The notes under the pieces are model-generated. The model worked only from the letters and a program-made list of their open reading frames with translations, was not told where the DNA came from and searched no databases. A stretch of DNA of 64,000 nt from Kuschelorhynchus macadamiae. Lineage: Eukaryota; Arthropoda; Insecta; Coleoptera; Curculionidae. Numbering within the stretch: the stretch's first letter is position 1; the number at the start of each line of letters is the position of its first letter. Both the position numbers and the translations under genes were made by a program. This document shows, piece after piece, positions 36,966 through 47,345 of this stretch. Location of the stretch: assembly GCA_030620095.1 (NCBI GenBank), contig JAUTXW010004495.1, forward strand, positions 556,001-620,000, written 5' to 3'.

Positions 36966-38030
36966 CAAATCCAGTTTAAGGCACTCTGTTATTGACTGGG
37001 TACAAAATATTTTTGATATGATTTTTAAATGTTATGGGCTGAATAGAAAAATCAGATATTTGGTATTTGTAAACTAAAGAAGCTATGTTATATGAAAAGG
37101 ATCTTTTAAATAATTCTTTATTATGTGAAGGTATAGCTAAAATATGTTTTCTTCGTATATTGATATTATGAATATCAGTTCTGTAAACAATTTTATTATG
37201 TAAGTAAGGTGGAGTTTTATATTTTATTAGTTTAAAAAAGAAGCAAAGAAGTAAAAGCCTTCTGTTATGCATGTTCAACCATTTTACTTCCTTTAGTTTG
37301 TGAGATATTGGCTCTCTACGTCGTATAACAAATATGAGCCGCAAACAAGAATTTTGAAGTTTTTGAATTCATTGAACATCCGAGGAGTATAAGCAAAAAC
37401 CATATACACTGTCACAAAAATTCATTAGTGAAAGTACTAGACTTTCGCACAACATTCTCTTGGTTTCCTGAGTTAAATAGTGTCTATGTGGATATAACAT
37501 TCTCAGTGCCATACAACCAAATTAAATAGCATTTTGCTATCAATAATTAAGCTTAAATTTTTGGCAGAATTCTTTAGCATTATAGGACTGGAATTAAGTT
37601 CTATGTGACGATTATCTTGTAGGCGGTAGGTATATCTGAGTATCATCTGCGTAAATACGGTGATTGCAATATTTTAAATTTTTATAAAACTGCAAAGTAT
37701 ATATTGCGTAGAGTAATGGACCAAGTATACTTCCTTGGGGTACGCCTGCGTCCACTTTAAGGGAATCAGATACCAAACCATCCCAGATAAAACCATCCCA
37801 TGATTAACGTATTAGAATTATTATCAAAAGCAGCATAATGTAAAATACAGAAAAGAATCACGAGATTTACCATATAGAATGCTTTTGTAAGGCCCAAAAG
37901 AACATCTGCCAACGCACTAACATAACTGTGACCTTTTCTAAATCGACATTGTTTAGTTGGTAATAATTTAATTAAATTTAAAAAAACGTAAAACTTTAAC
38001 TTCAATGATTTTTTCAAGTACCTTAGAGAG
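36966..38030 (-). pseudogene. jockey-like non-LTR element, RT palm to C-terminus
   Basis: On the minus strand, 38017-37766 encodes LPTKQCRFRKGHSYVSALAD and LGLTKAFYMVN. About 37755-37620 encodes VDAGVPQGSILGPLLYAI and HRIYADDTQIYLPPTR, with the intact catalytic YADD. About 37480-37340 encodes LMNFCDSVYGFCL and LQNSCLRLIF, and 37344-36976 the C-terminal tail (LNMHNRRLLLL, KTPPYLHNKIVYRTDIHN, HNKELFKRSFSYN). Collinear coding sense resumes at 39247 beyond a 1.2-kb insertion. Scattered frameshifts and stops make it inactive. Confidence 0.87.
38017..38030. repeat. left copy of a 14-bp target-site duplication
   Basis: AGTACCTTAGAGAG at 38017-38030 is repeated exactly at 39233-39246, bracketing the insertion 38031-39232. 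Confidence 0.92.
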
Positions 38031-39232
38031 TGAGTGAGTGAGTGATATGGATTAGGGACGCATCGACTTCAAAGTCTTCGTCCTTCAACGTAATTATTTA
38101 GTTTTTTGTTTATATATATTTATATATTTTGTTATATTTGTTTAAACAGATTTACATCTCTAGGGATATCCATTAGCTCGGTTATATGAGAGTAACTTAA
38201 AATTTTTTTTATGTCTTTTTTATATTTTGTGATAAATGGGTGAGTAATGTATTTGTTGTAGTGTTCTATTATATGGGATACAGTGAGGGTTTCTTTGTAT
38301 GTGTCGTAGGTTGGCGCTTTTTCTCTGTTAAGTAGAACATGGGTTATTTTGGTATGTCCTATCCTTAATCTTGTAAGTACAATTGATTCTATTAAAGTCA
38401 GATGGATAAAGGTTAGTAAAGAATATTTCTTTAACACGTTGTAGTTTATTTGGGTTATCTAATAGGTCCCAATCTAGTTGAACCATTTTCCTAACTAATG
38501 ATTTATGGTATGTTTTTAAATCTTTTTCACGAAATATGGTGTTCAGTTTATTGTTATAGGATGAGTATTTAGATGCTAGGTTGTCCGCTCTTTCGTTGCC
38601 AGGAATTCCAATGTGGCTGGGGATCCATAGAAAGGAGATAGATATTTTTTAAATGTATGCTCTTTCAGTGAGTATTTTTATTTCTTGAGCAATGGGATGT
38701 TGGGGTGAATATTGGTTTAGGCAGTGTATAGCATTAAGCGAATCGGTAATTATAACCCATTTAGGATGAGGAGCGGTTATTTTGTATTGTAATGCTTTTA
38801 ATATAGCTAGTAGTTCCGCAGTTAATATAGTAGTTGATTCATGAAGGGAGTAGGATTTTTCGTTATATGTACAGTGATATGCTGCACCTACTGAGTTATC
38901 ATTTTTTGAGCCGCCAGTATATATGTGCTTATAGTCCTTGTAGTTTGAGTATATTATATGATGGAATTGGGAAATTATAATATAACGGTTGATATTATGT
39001 TTGTTGAATCGTGTGAGTTCAGTGTTGCATTTGATGTGATATGAGTTCCATGGGGGAAATAGGTAGTGGTCTGTTGTAAATATAGGTGGAGGGAAAAGGT
39101 TTAGTTGATTTTTAAGGTTCTTATATTGGTATTGAGCGAATAAAGATATCTGGGGTTGTTTTGGGACCTTATAGGTGTGGGATTAAAGAAATCATGATAG
39201 TTGGGTAGGTGGGGTGGGGGCTCGTCCGGGAT
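38031..39232 (-). mobile_element. 5'-truncated non-LTR retrotransposon inserted in the jockey RT
   Basis: A 1,202-bp insertion bounded by a perfect 14-bp direct repeat. It is oriented on the minus strand: its 3' end, at the low coordinate, is a short (TCAC)n tail (complement of GAGTGAGTGAGTGAGTG at 38028-38044), and its 5' end at 39232 is a truncation. These are the marks of target-primed reverse transcription. It carries only the RNase H and C-terminal part of a larger element. Confidence 0.9.
38132..39130 (-). pseudogene. RNase H domain and C-terminus of an I/LOA/R1-like element
   Basis: On the minus strand from about 39070: NSYHIKCNTELTRFNKHN, then HIYTGGSKNDNSVGAAYHC, ILTAELLAILKALQ, WVIITDSLNAIHCLNQYSP and LWIPSHIGIPGNERADNLAS. 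These are the blocks of retroelement RNase H, with Glu in TAEL, Asp in TDS and Asp in ERAD. The first catalytic Asp (normally YTDGS) is Gly here. The C-terminal zinc-knuckle-like part VLTRLRIGHTKITHVLLN is at 38380-38330, with PTYDTYKETLTVSHII after it, where Cys residues of the usual motif appear as Tyr. Mostly open, with a stop near 38655. RNase H degrades the RNA strand of hybrids. Clade among RNase H-bearing groups is not certain. Confidence 0.85.
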
Positions 39233-39246
39233 AGTACCTTAGAGAG

Positions 39247-40430
39247 GATTGGCAATATAGAAATGGAACGCAACTGCCCAAACTCAGTTGGATTACTAAC
39301 CTTTGGAAGTGGCGCAACATTCGCTTGTTTCCATTTAAGTGGGAAATAATACTGCTCAATGCACAGGTTTAAGATATGTGTAAGCGGTTTTAAAATTGTT
39401 GGACATGTTAATAATATTAAATTTATGTTAAGTTTATCGTTACCAAACGTCTTGCTTTTAATATTTGAAAGAATGTTAAACAAGGTTCCTTCCGTTACCA
39501 GGGTCATACTAAACAGATTTTCTGTCAGCCGATTATTATTGCAGACGTTAATTAAATCTGGCTCAGGATTAATAAGATTTTTGGAGATATCAGTAAAATA
39601 TTTGTTTATTTCATTAAGACTTTTTAGCGGTTCGGGAATAGTTAATATGGATTTGTTATGAATGTTAATTTTTTTTAGTTCCTGTCATTTTTGTTTATGT
39701 GTATAGGTTTGAAATTTGTTATTTAAATAGGACTTCTTTTCACACCTAATAGCTGATCTAGGAAGATTATATAACTGCTTGTAGTAGTTCCAGTCCCTCT
39801 GACTTCTGGTTTTTCTAAATTTATTTAGGAGCCTTTACATTAAACGTATAATGTCAGTAATTCACGGCTGATATGGCTTTTTTTACCAGCAATTATTTTT
39901 AGGCGTGCAAAAATAGCTAAAATATGTTCAGTTAAGAACTCCACCTTACTATCTATATCGGTTAGGCCATACATACGATTTCATGGTCTCAGTTCTACGT
40001 CACGTATGAAAGTATTTATGTCAATACTTTGTACGCGACGTTAACGAAATATTATGACTGGATCCTCAGGGGGCTGTAAATCTAAATTACAACATACTAA
40101 CATATGATCTTATATTTGAATATATTGTGTACCTGATTCTTTGACTAGATCTGAGTTACAAAAGATAAAGTCAATCAAAGTACCACTATTATTTATAATT
40201 CGAGTGGGAACTATTATGATTTGTTTGAGATTAAAGGGTTGCATAGATGGTAATATCCCATATGCCTTGAAAATATTTCTCTCTAACCACTCTACTGAAG
40301 TCACTACAAAATTTTCCTATTTTTTTACGCTGAGAACGATCGCAAACCTGCCAAAATACTCTTATTGGTATAGAAACTTTATATTTAAAGTATATATTTG
40401 TTTCAATTGGATTTCCCACGTTTTGTACTA
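39247..40430 (-). pseudogene. jockey-like non-LTR element, endonuclease end to RT front
   Basis: About 40304-40110 encodes the end of an AP-endonuclease-like domain (LKQIIIVPTRIINNSGTLID, then FIFCNSDLV). About 39980-39700 gives linker sequence (KVEFLTEHILAIFARL). 39507-39247 gives the RT entry: SNIKSKTFGNDKLNINLI, PLKWKQANVAPLPKVSNPTE and LRSISILPILSKVL. It breaks off at the 14-bp target repeat and resumes at 38017 with LEK. The endonuclease start is missing, so this copy is truncated near 40430. Several stops. Confidence 0.83.
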
Positions 40431-41795
40431 GATGTATAATAAACAAAGAACTTAGAACTTTAGCAAACCACCCGAAAACTTCATTAGTCTGATTAGGCTC
40501 TGGCTGTGACAATTCTCCAATAATATGTTTTTTCGACTGATGACAGCGCATATTTTAAAAAAAATATGTATACACGCATTTTATTAAAAGCGTGTTAAAA
40601 TGACTTACCTTTCTGATAGTAATAAACAAAAACTCGATATCATTTACTTCGTCAACACGAGTTTAAAGCCCGCTAAAGTAAACGTAATAGGGTCGGACTG
40701 TGACGTCATTTTCTTATATTTGTTTTTAGTTCATATAAAACGTAGGCCATAAGAGATTTTAATATAAATAGACTGTCGCTCCTACAGTCGTTTGATTTTT
40801 TTACCTGTTCGTCAGTGTAAAAATAAAATTATCATTTTTGAGTTGGAAGAGCGGCAGATTAGAGAAGGGTGACCAATTGACTACAATAATGTACTAATGA
40901 GAGTGTCAGAGGCATTAAAAGTAACTAGAGGTTCTTTGTCTTGCATTAAAAAAAATGGATTTCAATCGGGGAAATATATTCTAGCAATAACCTCTTTGAA
41001 CTGCACCCACACATCATCGGAAGCATAAAAAAAAAGGTTGAGATATCCATTTAATTTCTTATGAAAACTGGCCATTTTAACATATTTCTCCTAAATATAC
41101 ATCATATAAATTATATGCCTCATTTTATTATACACTGGTGAAAAAAATCGGAAAAATGCACAACTTTATTTTCCGCGGAAATATGTTGTTTACTTTTTTT
41201 TGAAACAAAAGGTTGCTATGGAAATTTTTCAGTATAAAATTCACAGGGGAAATATTCATGGCTAAAACGTTTTTGCGGCAAATTTTGCAGGTGAAACCGA
41301 TTATTTAAAATGTGAGTTACAGATTGTTTTAAACGAACATATTTTTTATTATTTGCATGTTTACATTGGAGCTTAAAAGCCATTGTAATATTATAAAGTA
41401 CTCATTTTAAAATGAAATAGGACTAAAATAAACATGTTATACGGGGAGTGTAGTAATAAAATTTAATTAATTAACTAAAACATAATCGAATATAGTTTTT
41501 TTATAAAAAAATTTTAGGTGTTGAAAGTTATAAAAGTATTTTATATTCTTAATACGTAACATTTTGAACGGAAAAAGCATTTAGGATCATAAACGTCTGT
41601 TACAAGACTTTTGGCATCAAGTAGTTTATTTTTACTATTTAATATTCTGCATAGAAGATTGCCAGATTAATCATTATTTTATAATCCAATACATTTTTCT
41701 TGATAATGTTTTTGTTAATAAAACTGTTTGCATAAAGAAGGCTACTATTTAATTTTTTTAAACATCTGATACCCACAAAATATTGTACAGTTTGC
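40431..41795. other. unassigned; possible transposase trace
   Basis: About 40845-41020 reads LEERQIREG and RVSEALKVTRGSLSCIKKN, which resembles the N-terminal HTH of an IS630-type transposase, but only over about 50 residues. Nothing else is recognised. Confidence 0.35.
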
Positions 41796-41799
41796 AATT

Positions 41800-42110
41800 G
41801 CAGGATATCTCGCTTATTTTTAAAGATAAAACTTTGCGGTTTTCACTATAGTCAGCTACACTTTTGTGAAGCGAAAGATGCTGTAAACAAAACAGTCACA
41901 GCTCTCTTAGTTTTCGAACTACAGGGCGACATTGAAAATATTACATGTTCAGGTACCCCTGGTATCTCAGTTGTCTAACACCTTGTCAAAAAAATAAAAA
42001 CGAATTCTTTGAGAACTTTTTACGTATAATCTGAAGGCGTACTCAGTTTTTTCTAAATATTACTGTTTTTGAAATAATTATCAGTGCTTGGTTTTTTTTA
42101 ATGGGGCACC
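41800..42110. repeat. probable left terminal inverted repeat of a mariner-like element
   Basis: This segment is the reverse complement of 46790-47065: both contain ACTGTTTTTGAAAT / ATTTCAAAAACAGT, GTTGTCTAACACC / GTTGTCAGACAAC, CAGGGCGAYATTG and a TCGAACTACAGG / AGCTCGGAAACTAAG block. The outer end is near 41795 and the inner end near 42110. Confidence 0.75.
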
Positions 42111-42529
42111 CTGTTTATTTGCCAAGAAATTAATTTACCTCTTTACAAGCTTGTTAAAAATATATTACAGTATGAGTCTTTTAATAAACAGCAACAAAAA
42201 TCTTAATTTTGATAATTCGCATTCAAAATTTTGCAGTAGGCCATGCAAAATAATGCTTAGTAGCTTATTTAAATTCATTAATAGCATCTATATGGTAACA
42301 ATAAATCAAGAAAATTATTTTATAACAGCTATTTAATATATCTATTGATAAAAAAGTGCTACTTACCTAGACGTATGTAACAAAAGGAAAAAAAAACATT
42401 AATAAATAATTATTATCCAATAAGCCTATAGTCGAATGCGGTCTTATCGTGGGGGTTTAAAGGTCATCAACATTACGAATCAAATCAGAAAACACAGTGA
42501 ATATAATGTTGTGTGATTCTTTTATCGAG

Positions 42530-42530
<1 letters not shown>

Positions 42531-42617
<87 letters not shown>

Positions 42618-42619
42618 AA
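42531..42619. repeat. (TA)n array inside the duplicated PLE fragment
   Basis: TA repeats with small TTTA/ATTA breaks. The duplicate at about 13365-13465 has ordinary sequence here, so the array arose after the duplication. Confidence 0.93.
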
Positions 42620-42658
42620 TATTATTATATATAAATTAAATAAGAAAATTCGCTAAAT

Positions 42659-42943
42659 ATGTATTTGGTTGGCAAAAACAAAAATACACAGAATGGCAAG
42701 CGCCTTAATAAAGTCGGAAGGCGGTTCGAAACAGTGGAACAATCAGGATATCTTCTGTTTATACAGCCACTTAATGAAAGTGAGATTTTTTTATCTATCA
42801 CCAAAAATTATGAGCCCTGCTTGACCCAAAAATCTAACCATTTATACAGTGTCATTTATTTAAATGCGGGCTACCCCTGTGCAAAGGAAACTTGTTTTTT
42901 TGTTGCAAAAATATCATACACTTTTGTTAAAAACACAATATAA
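42659..42943 (+). other. 94-residue open frame shared by the two composite copies
   Basis: The frame reads RRFETVEQSGYLLFIQPLNE ... SVIYLNAGYPCAKET with no stop. The counterpart near 13530-13730 keeps most of it (VLFIQPLNESEIFLSIT, SVIYLNAGHPCAKKT) but has TAG and TAA changes. I do not recognise the protein. It may be a fragment of an element gene or an antisense reading of the PLE 5' region. Confidence 0.3.
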
Positions 42944-42949
42944 TTAGTT

Positions 42950-43200
42950 ATTACTTCTCTCGTGAGATTTTTTCAGATCTTTACGTTTAAGGGTCCCTAG
43001 ATGCCGGAAAACATGTTGTCTCAAGTCCATCTGTCTTTAGGTATGTCTGTTCGCGGCATAGGTAAAAAACTACTTATCCGATTTCTTCAAATTTCAGTCT
43101 AAAATTAAGTGCCATGCATGCCAAATATATATATATATATATAGCCTGTATTTTTCGTTAGCCCCGAGTTTCTGGTAAAGCGATTTTACCGATTTTTATA
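42950..43200 (-). repeat. short NCR family member with both termini
   Basis: L end at 42950-43060 (TTATTACTTCTCTCGTGAG, GGTCCCTAGATGCCGG, TGTTCGCGGCATAGG), one partial sub-repeat, a 19-bp TA run, then the R end at 43155-43195 (CGTTAGCCCCGAG, GTAAAGCGATTTTACCGAT). This internally deleted copy defines both ends of the family. Confidence 0.82.
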
Positions 43201-43329
43201 TATCAAATTTTGTCTTATAATTAATATAAAAATTTACTTATTTTAAACATGCTTTAAAATTGGAACAAGTATTCTGTAATTATTTATTTATTGCCTACAA
43301 AATTACAAATGTACTAAAAAAGTAAACTA

Positions 43330-43600
43330 AAAAATGGTGTCAAATCTAATAAATTAAAATTCACTGGCTAATATTCAGGAGCCAGTGGCAAAAGCTCTGA
43401 GAATCGGTATAAGGAATGTACAGAAACTTGTGCATGAAAAAAAAAACATATATTACTTCCGAAGAAGATTAAGAAATGTACACGAAAAAATCCAAATGCA
43501 AAAGACTTAAGTTACAATGCAAAAATGGATATTCATAATGCAATTTATGATTTATACACGTGAAAGACTAATATAATCCTTCAGAAATTTTTTAATATTA
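43330..43600 (+). pseudogene. IS630-type transposase N-terminal fragment (forward), copy 2
   Basis: The frame reads LANIQEPVAKALRIGIRNV, QKLVHEKKN and, after a one-base slip, LPKKIKKCTRKNPNAKDLSY. It joins the C-terminus of the opposite-strand gene near 43590, as in copy 1. A few N-terminal codons (KYYENE) are deleted. Confidence 0.8.
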
Positions 43601-43604
43601 TAGA

Positions 43605-44590
43605 CTAAAAAATATCATTATCACTTAAAAAGTCCTCATCTTCTGAGTCCTCAAATGGCGCAATGATCATTGGTGCTATTTCGACATCTAGAACTCGTTC
43701 TCGATTCCACCAATCCCATATTAATTTCTCCGTATGTTCCACAGATTTCTTCCAGTACTCCGGCGTAATATAATTTAATGAATCTTGCCAAACAATTTGC
43801 ACTTCATCTGATGTAAGACCATCGTTCACGAGTTTTTCGTAATATGAATAAATATCACTTTTCTTCCAGGATAAAGTAGGTTGTTTATTTAAGATTCTTG
43901 AATGAAAAGATGAATTGTCCGGAATGATTAAAGATGGAGCATCTAAATTTGGCATCGGTTATTCTTTTAACCACTTTTCAAACAGTTCACAGTTTATATT
44001 ATCATGGTAGTCCATACTTGTGGATGTTGAAGAAAACAGTAAACTTGCACCTGGGAGAAATCCTGTTGATGAACCTGCATGCAAAATGATGAACCGTTTT
44101 CCCGTCCCACATCCCTTTTTTCTCTTGACAGTTTTTACAGACTCGTCCTGCCAAGATTTCGAACCACTTCCATTAGAAAATACCCAAGTTTCGTCTAAAA
44201 ATACCACTTTTCTAAATTTTGAATTAACATTTTCCGTGTATTTAATAAAAACTGGATACGCTGACTTGCTATATGTGGCAACTCGCATAAAAATCTTCGA
44301 TTACAGTGCTTTTTATATCGAAACCCAAATTTTTTAAAGCTTCTTCTAAAACTTGAAGGGCTATATTAGTTTTTGATGTGTATAAATCGTAAATTGCAAT
44401 TACGAACATCCATTTTTACGTTGTCACTTAAGTCTTCTGTCTTTGGCTTTTTTCGTGTACATTTCTGGGGAATTTGCTACTGTCTCCTGGATATTGGCCG
44501 GCGAATTTTCATTTGTCGCTTGTGGATGCAAAAAACCCGAAAATTGTTTTCTATTACTTATTTTGTCTCTGACTTATCAGTCTGACTTTG
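43605..44590 (-). pseudogene. IS630-superfamily transposase, copy 2, internally deleted
   Basis: On the minus strand, about 44288-43959 encodes KVVFLDETWVFSNGSGSKSW (first Asp), KKGCGTGKRFIILHAGSSTG and NINCELFEKWLKE. 43955-43605 encodes PSLIIPDNSSFHSRILN (second Asp) and SWKKSDIYSYYEKLVNDGL. The step from SDIY to SYYEK marks a deletion that removed the region of the third catalytic residue, still present in copy 1. The tail VEHTEKLIWDWWNRERVLDV and the acidic end SEDEDFLSDNDIF are intact. The N-terminal HTH is also shortened by two small deletions near 44470 and 44510. Confidence 0.85.
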
Positions 44591-44946
44591 AAGTGACATC
44601 GCTCAAAGATTTTTGCAACTGCTGGTATTTATATGTTTATCCTCTTTTTTTATATGAAAATATCATAGGTCTATCTAATTCATCTTCTGAATTTTATGCG
44701 GAGGATATGATTACACGAAATGAAAGAAAAACAAACTTAAAAAGTTTGTTGTTGTTGTTTGTTTGTTTGTTGATAAATCGTATGACTCGCACGATAACAC
44801 TGCTTTTGACTTTATCAACAAAAACCAATTTAGAAAGCCGTAACAAATGCACGCTTCACATCATTTTATTACTCGTTTTAAGGAATTAAGCAAAACAACG
44901 GGATGATTTTGTAAGTAGCGAAAACTTGTTCTTATTCTTATTATAA

Positions 44947-45100
44947 CTACTTATTATTAATTTTATTCCCCAAATATCCCCACAAAAAAATCCAATATCG
45001 ATAAGTCTGGGGACCTAGGAGCCATGTTATAGGCCCGTTGGATCCAATCCATCGATTGGTAAAATTATTCTCTAGAAATAACCTTGTCATTTGAGAATTG
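44947..45100 (-). pseudogene. mariner-like transposase, C-terminal fragment
   Basis: On the minus strand the frame reads NSQMTRLFLENNFTNRWIGS, then NGPITWL, and in a shifted frame SPDLSILDFF before LWGYLGNK. This contains the third catalytic Asp region. It continues the protein whose front half is at 46191-46800; the join is interrupted by the insertion 45101-46190. The C-terminus after LWGYLGNK is missing. Confidence 0.82.
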
Positions 45101-46190
45101 CTAGGGGTGAACATATGGAGATTTATGGTGTACACATACAAGAATTTATGAGGAGTTCCTGGCGATGTACGTGTATATCTTTAAAAATTCTAGGATGTAG
45201 GGGACGTCTAGGATTTACTTGATTTACCAGGGTTGTACCGAGGATTTTGTTCGGATTTATAGGATTTACCGGGGATGTATTAGAAACTGCGCACGCGCAC
45301 TAAAATTGTTTCATTACATAACTTCACAATTCGTCACATTTTATACAAGCGTCTCTTGCAAATTGCCGGGGAATGTTAATTTAATTTATGTGTTTTGCAT
45401 CGACTTCCTTTAGAGAATGTTAATATTTGTTCAAAATTATTTTTATTGACAGAAAATTTAATAATGATTTGAAAGTGCTTTTTTCAGTCGCTCGATTAGT
45501 TTTTAAATAAGTAGGCTTCAGTACGCTATTAGGCAAATACACTAAAATTTGGTTTTACTAAAAAACCTTACGGTGTATATTGTGTTGTCTATTATAAAAT
45601 CAAGCATTAAAGTGGTCCTTTAATTAATTTTTACTTATTGATCTAACCTCATTTTTATTTACTATTTAATACAAGCGCAGTAAAGAGAATAAAATAAAGT
45701 AATTTTTCATTGTTCAAAAAGCTTGCTTAAAAAAAAGTAACAAAATAGCGCTCTACGCTTTTTGGCATAGTCATTTGCAATTGTTTTTATGATAAGCTGC
45801 CCTTATTCCTCTCTAAAATACCCATAACTTTTGTATTTACCATTTTTCAAAATCTTTCAAAATATAAAAATCATAAGGGTGTTTACCTTTCGTTGGCCAA
45901 CCCTGTACTTATTCACTTTTGTATTATTTTTTTTTAGCTTCTGTTAAAATTTTTGTATTTTATACCGAGTTTTAGCAAACCTGCGAATGAAATAAATATC
46001 AAAGAAATAACGTCTGTAATGAAGTATGCCTTAATCCGAACCTTATTTTTGTACAGTAATAATAATAATAGTAATAATAATAATATTAATAATCAAAGGA
46101 ATTACTAGAATGTACTAGGATTTCTTGGGATGTAGTAAGATTTATTAAGAATTTGGGGAATTACTTATACCTCCATGTGTTCACCCCTCG
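45101..46190. mobile_element. non-autonomous DNA transposon (hAT-like) inserted in a mariner transposase
   Basis: A 1,090-bp insertion with termini CTAGGGGTGAACATATGGAG and, as reverse complement at the right, CGAGGGGTGAACACATGGAG (18 of 20 match). It is flanked by GAGAATTG (45093-45100) and GAGAATTT (46191-46198), an 8-bp target duplication with one difference. The length of the duplication suggests hAT. Inside are short iterations of GGATTTAC / GGGATGTA near 45195-45280 and 46110-46150, and an (AAT)n tract at 46055-46093. No transposase is seen. Confidence 0.82.
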
Positions 46191-46800
46191 GAGAATTTTG
46201 TGCAGGAGCCCTGCCCTGTTGAAAATAAATTTCGTTTACATGCGTTAAAGGAACATCAGAACATCATCAAGCAAATCAGGTATAGCTGTCTCTAAAATTT
46301 CTACGTAGCGATTGGCTGTTAGATTTCCCTCAAATATAAAAAAGTTTATCTGTGTTCCGAATATGAAGCAAGAGACATATTTAGAACAAACCTGTCTTCC
46401 AGGAAATATTTGATATTGGGTTTCATGGGACCAGAATCTGCTATTGTCTCTATTAAGTATTCCAAAATTACTAAAATGTGCTTCGTCTGACGATATATCC
46501 TTCACTTCAAACCATATCATTCTCGATACCAATTGCAGAAGACCACCCGAAGTTGAGCATCCCCATGGTGTAAGTGTTGGGCAAGTCTAAATTTGTATGG
46601 GTGGTATTTGTGTTTTTTAAGAATTATTTGAGTTTAGTTTTGAATACCTACGCTCTTTTTACTGGCTCTACGAGTTTGTAGGGTCCGCATTAGCCAAACA
46701 AGGTTTGTTAAATGATTCGTGATCAAGTAAATTCTCTTTTATTCGGTAAAAAGTGGATATATTAGGTGGCCTCCTTTCTGGGAAAACAAGAATTCGTCAA
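46191..46800 (-). pseudogene. mariner-like transposase, N-terminal and central part
   Basis: About 46780-46550 in mixed frames reads ERRPPN-type sequence, FYRIKENLLDHESFNKPCLA, then LKKHKYHPYKFRLAQHLHHG and RVVFCNWYRE. 46532-46245 reads DISSDEAHFSNFGILNRDNS (first Asp), RFWSHETQYQ, and FFIFEGNLTANRYVEILETA. About 46240-46195 reads IYFQQGRAPAQNS, where the second catalytic Asp region (normally QQDGAPAH) is changed. The copy is dead on this evidence alone. It lies inside the inverted repeats at 41800-42110 and 46790-47065. Confidence 0.84.
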
Positions 46801-47065
46801 TATTTCAAAAACAGTAATATTTAGAAAAAACTGACCAGCCACTGGATTCTACGTAAATTCGTTTTTATATTTTTGACAAGTTGTCAGACAACTGAGATAC
46901 AAGGGGTACCTGAAAATGCAATATTTTTAATATCGCCCTGTAGCTCGGAAACTAAGAGGGCTATGACTGTTTCGTTCGCGGCAACTCTCGTTTCACAAAA
47001 ATGTAGCTCAGATTCACGAAGACCGCAAGGTTCTATCTTTAAAAATAATCGAAATATCCCATTTT
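46790..47065. repeat. right terminal inverted repeat of the mariner-like element
   Basis: Reverse complement of 41800-42110. It lies immediately upstream of the transposase start, as a TIR should, and is about 270 bp long. Confidence 0.78.
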
Positions 47066-47156
47066 AGATGCAGTTGTAACTAAAATATTCTGTGTGTGTA
47101 TCGTAAGCGACACAACCAAATACAAACATTTCGAAGGATTGCCGCTAGAATATCGT

Positions 47157-47345
47157 ATGTCACAAGTACTGACAAAAAGTATTTTAAGTACAAGAACCAA
47201 ATACTTACGAAATCATCAGACGAACCAAGTAATAAGTACTTTCAAATTTTAAAAGTATTTGAAGTATCAAGTAACTGGTAATTGTACTCAATTTTTATCA
47301 AGAAAAGTAATTCAAGTACTTTGTTTAGTATTTCAAATACGTTTC
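47157..47345. repeat. hAT-like terminal sequence rich in AGTATTTGAAGTA motifs
   Basis: Contains AAAAGTATTTTAAGTAC, AAAAGTATTTGAAGTATC and AATTCAAGTACTTTG. Similar blocks occur at 48238-48305 and, in opposite orientation, at 49760-49945. Together they look like ends of one family of DNA transposons, but transposase is absent. Confidence 0.55.

Larger units (their letters stand above)
42428..44812. repeat. large duplicated composite, copy 2 (partner at 13247-15614)
   Basis: Same order and orientation as copy 1. Differences: a TA array at 42531-42619 replaces about 100 bp of PLE sequence; 43045-43430 is present here but absent from copy 1; and about 0.36 kb of the transposase middle is deleted near 43850. 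Its left edge falls inside PLE coding sequence, and its right edge coincides with the IS630-type element terminus. Confidence 0.85.

Noticed and set aside
40231..40551. 106-residue minus-strand frame overlapping the jockey endonuclease end
   Set aside because: It is out of phase with the recognisable endonuclease reading (PTRIINNSGTLID) and shows no motif of its own.
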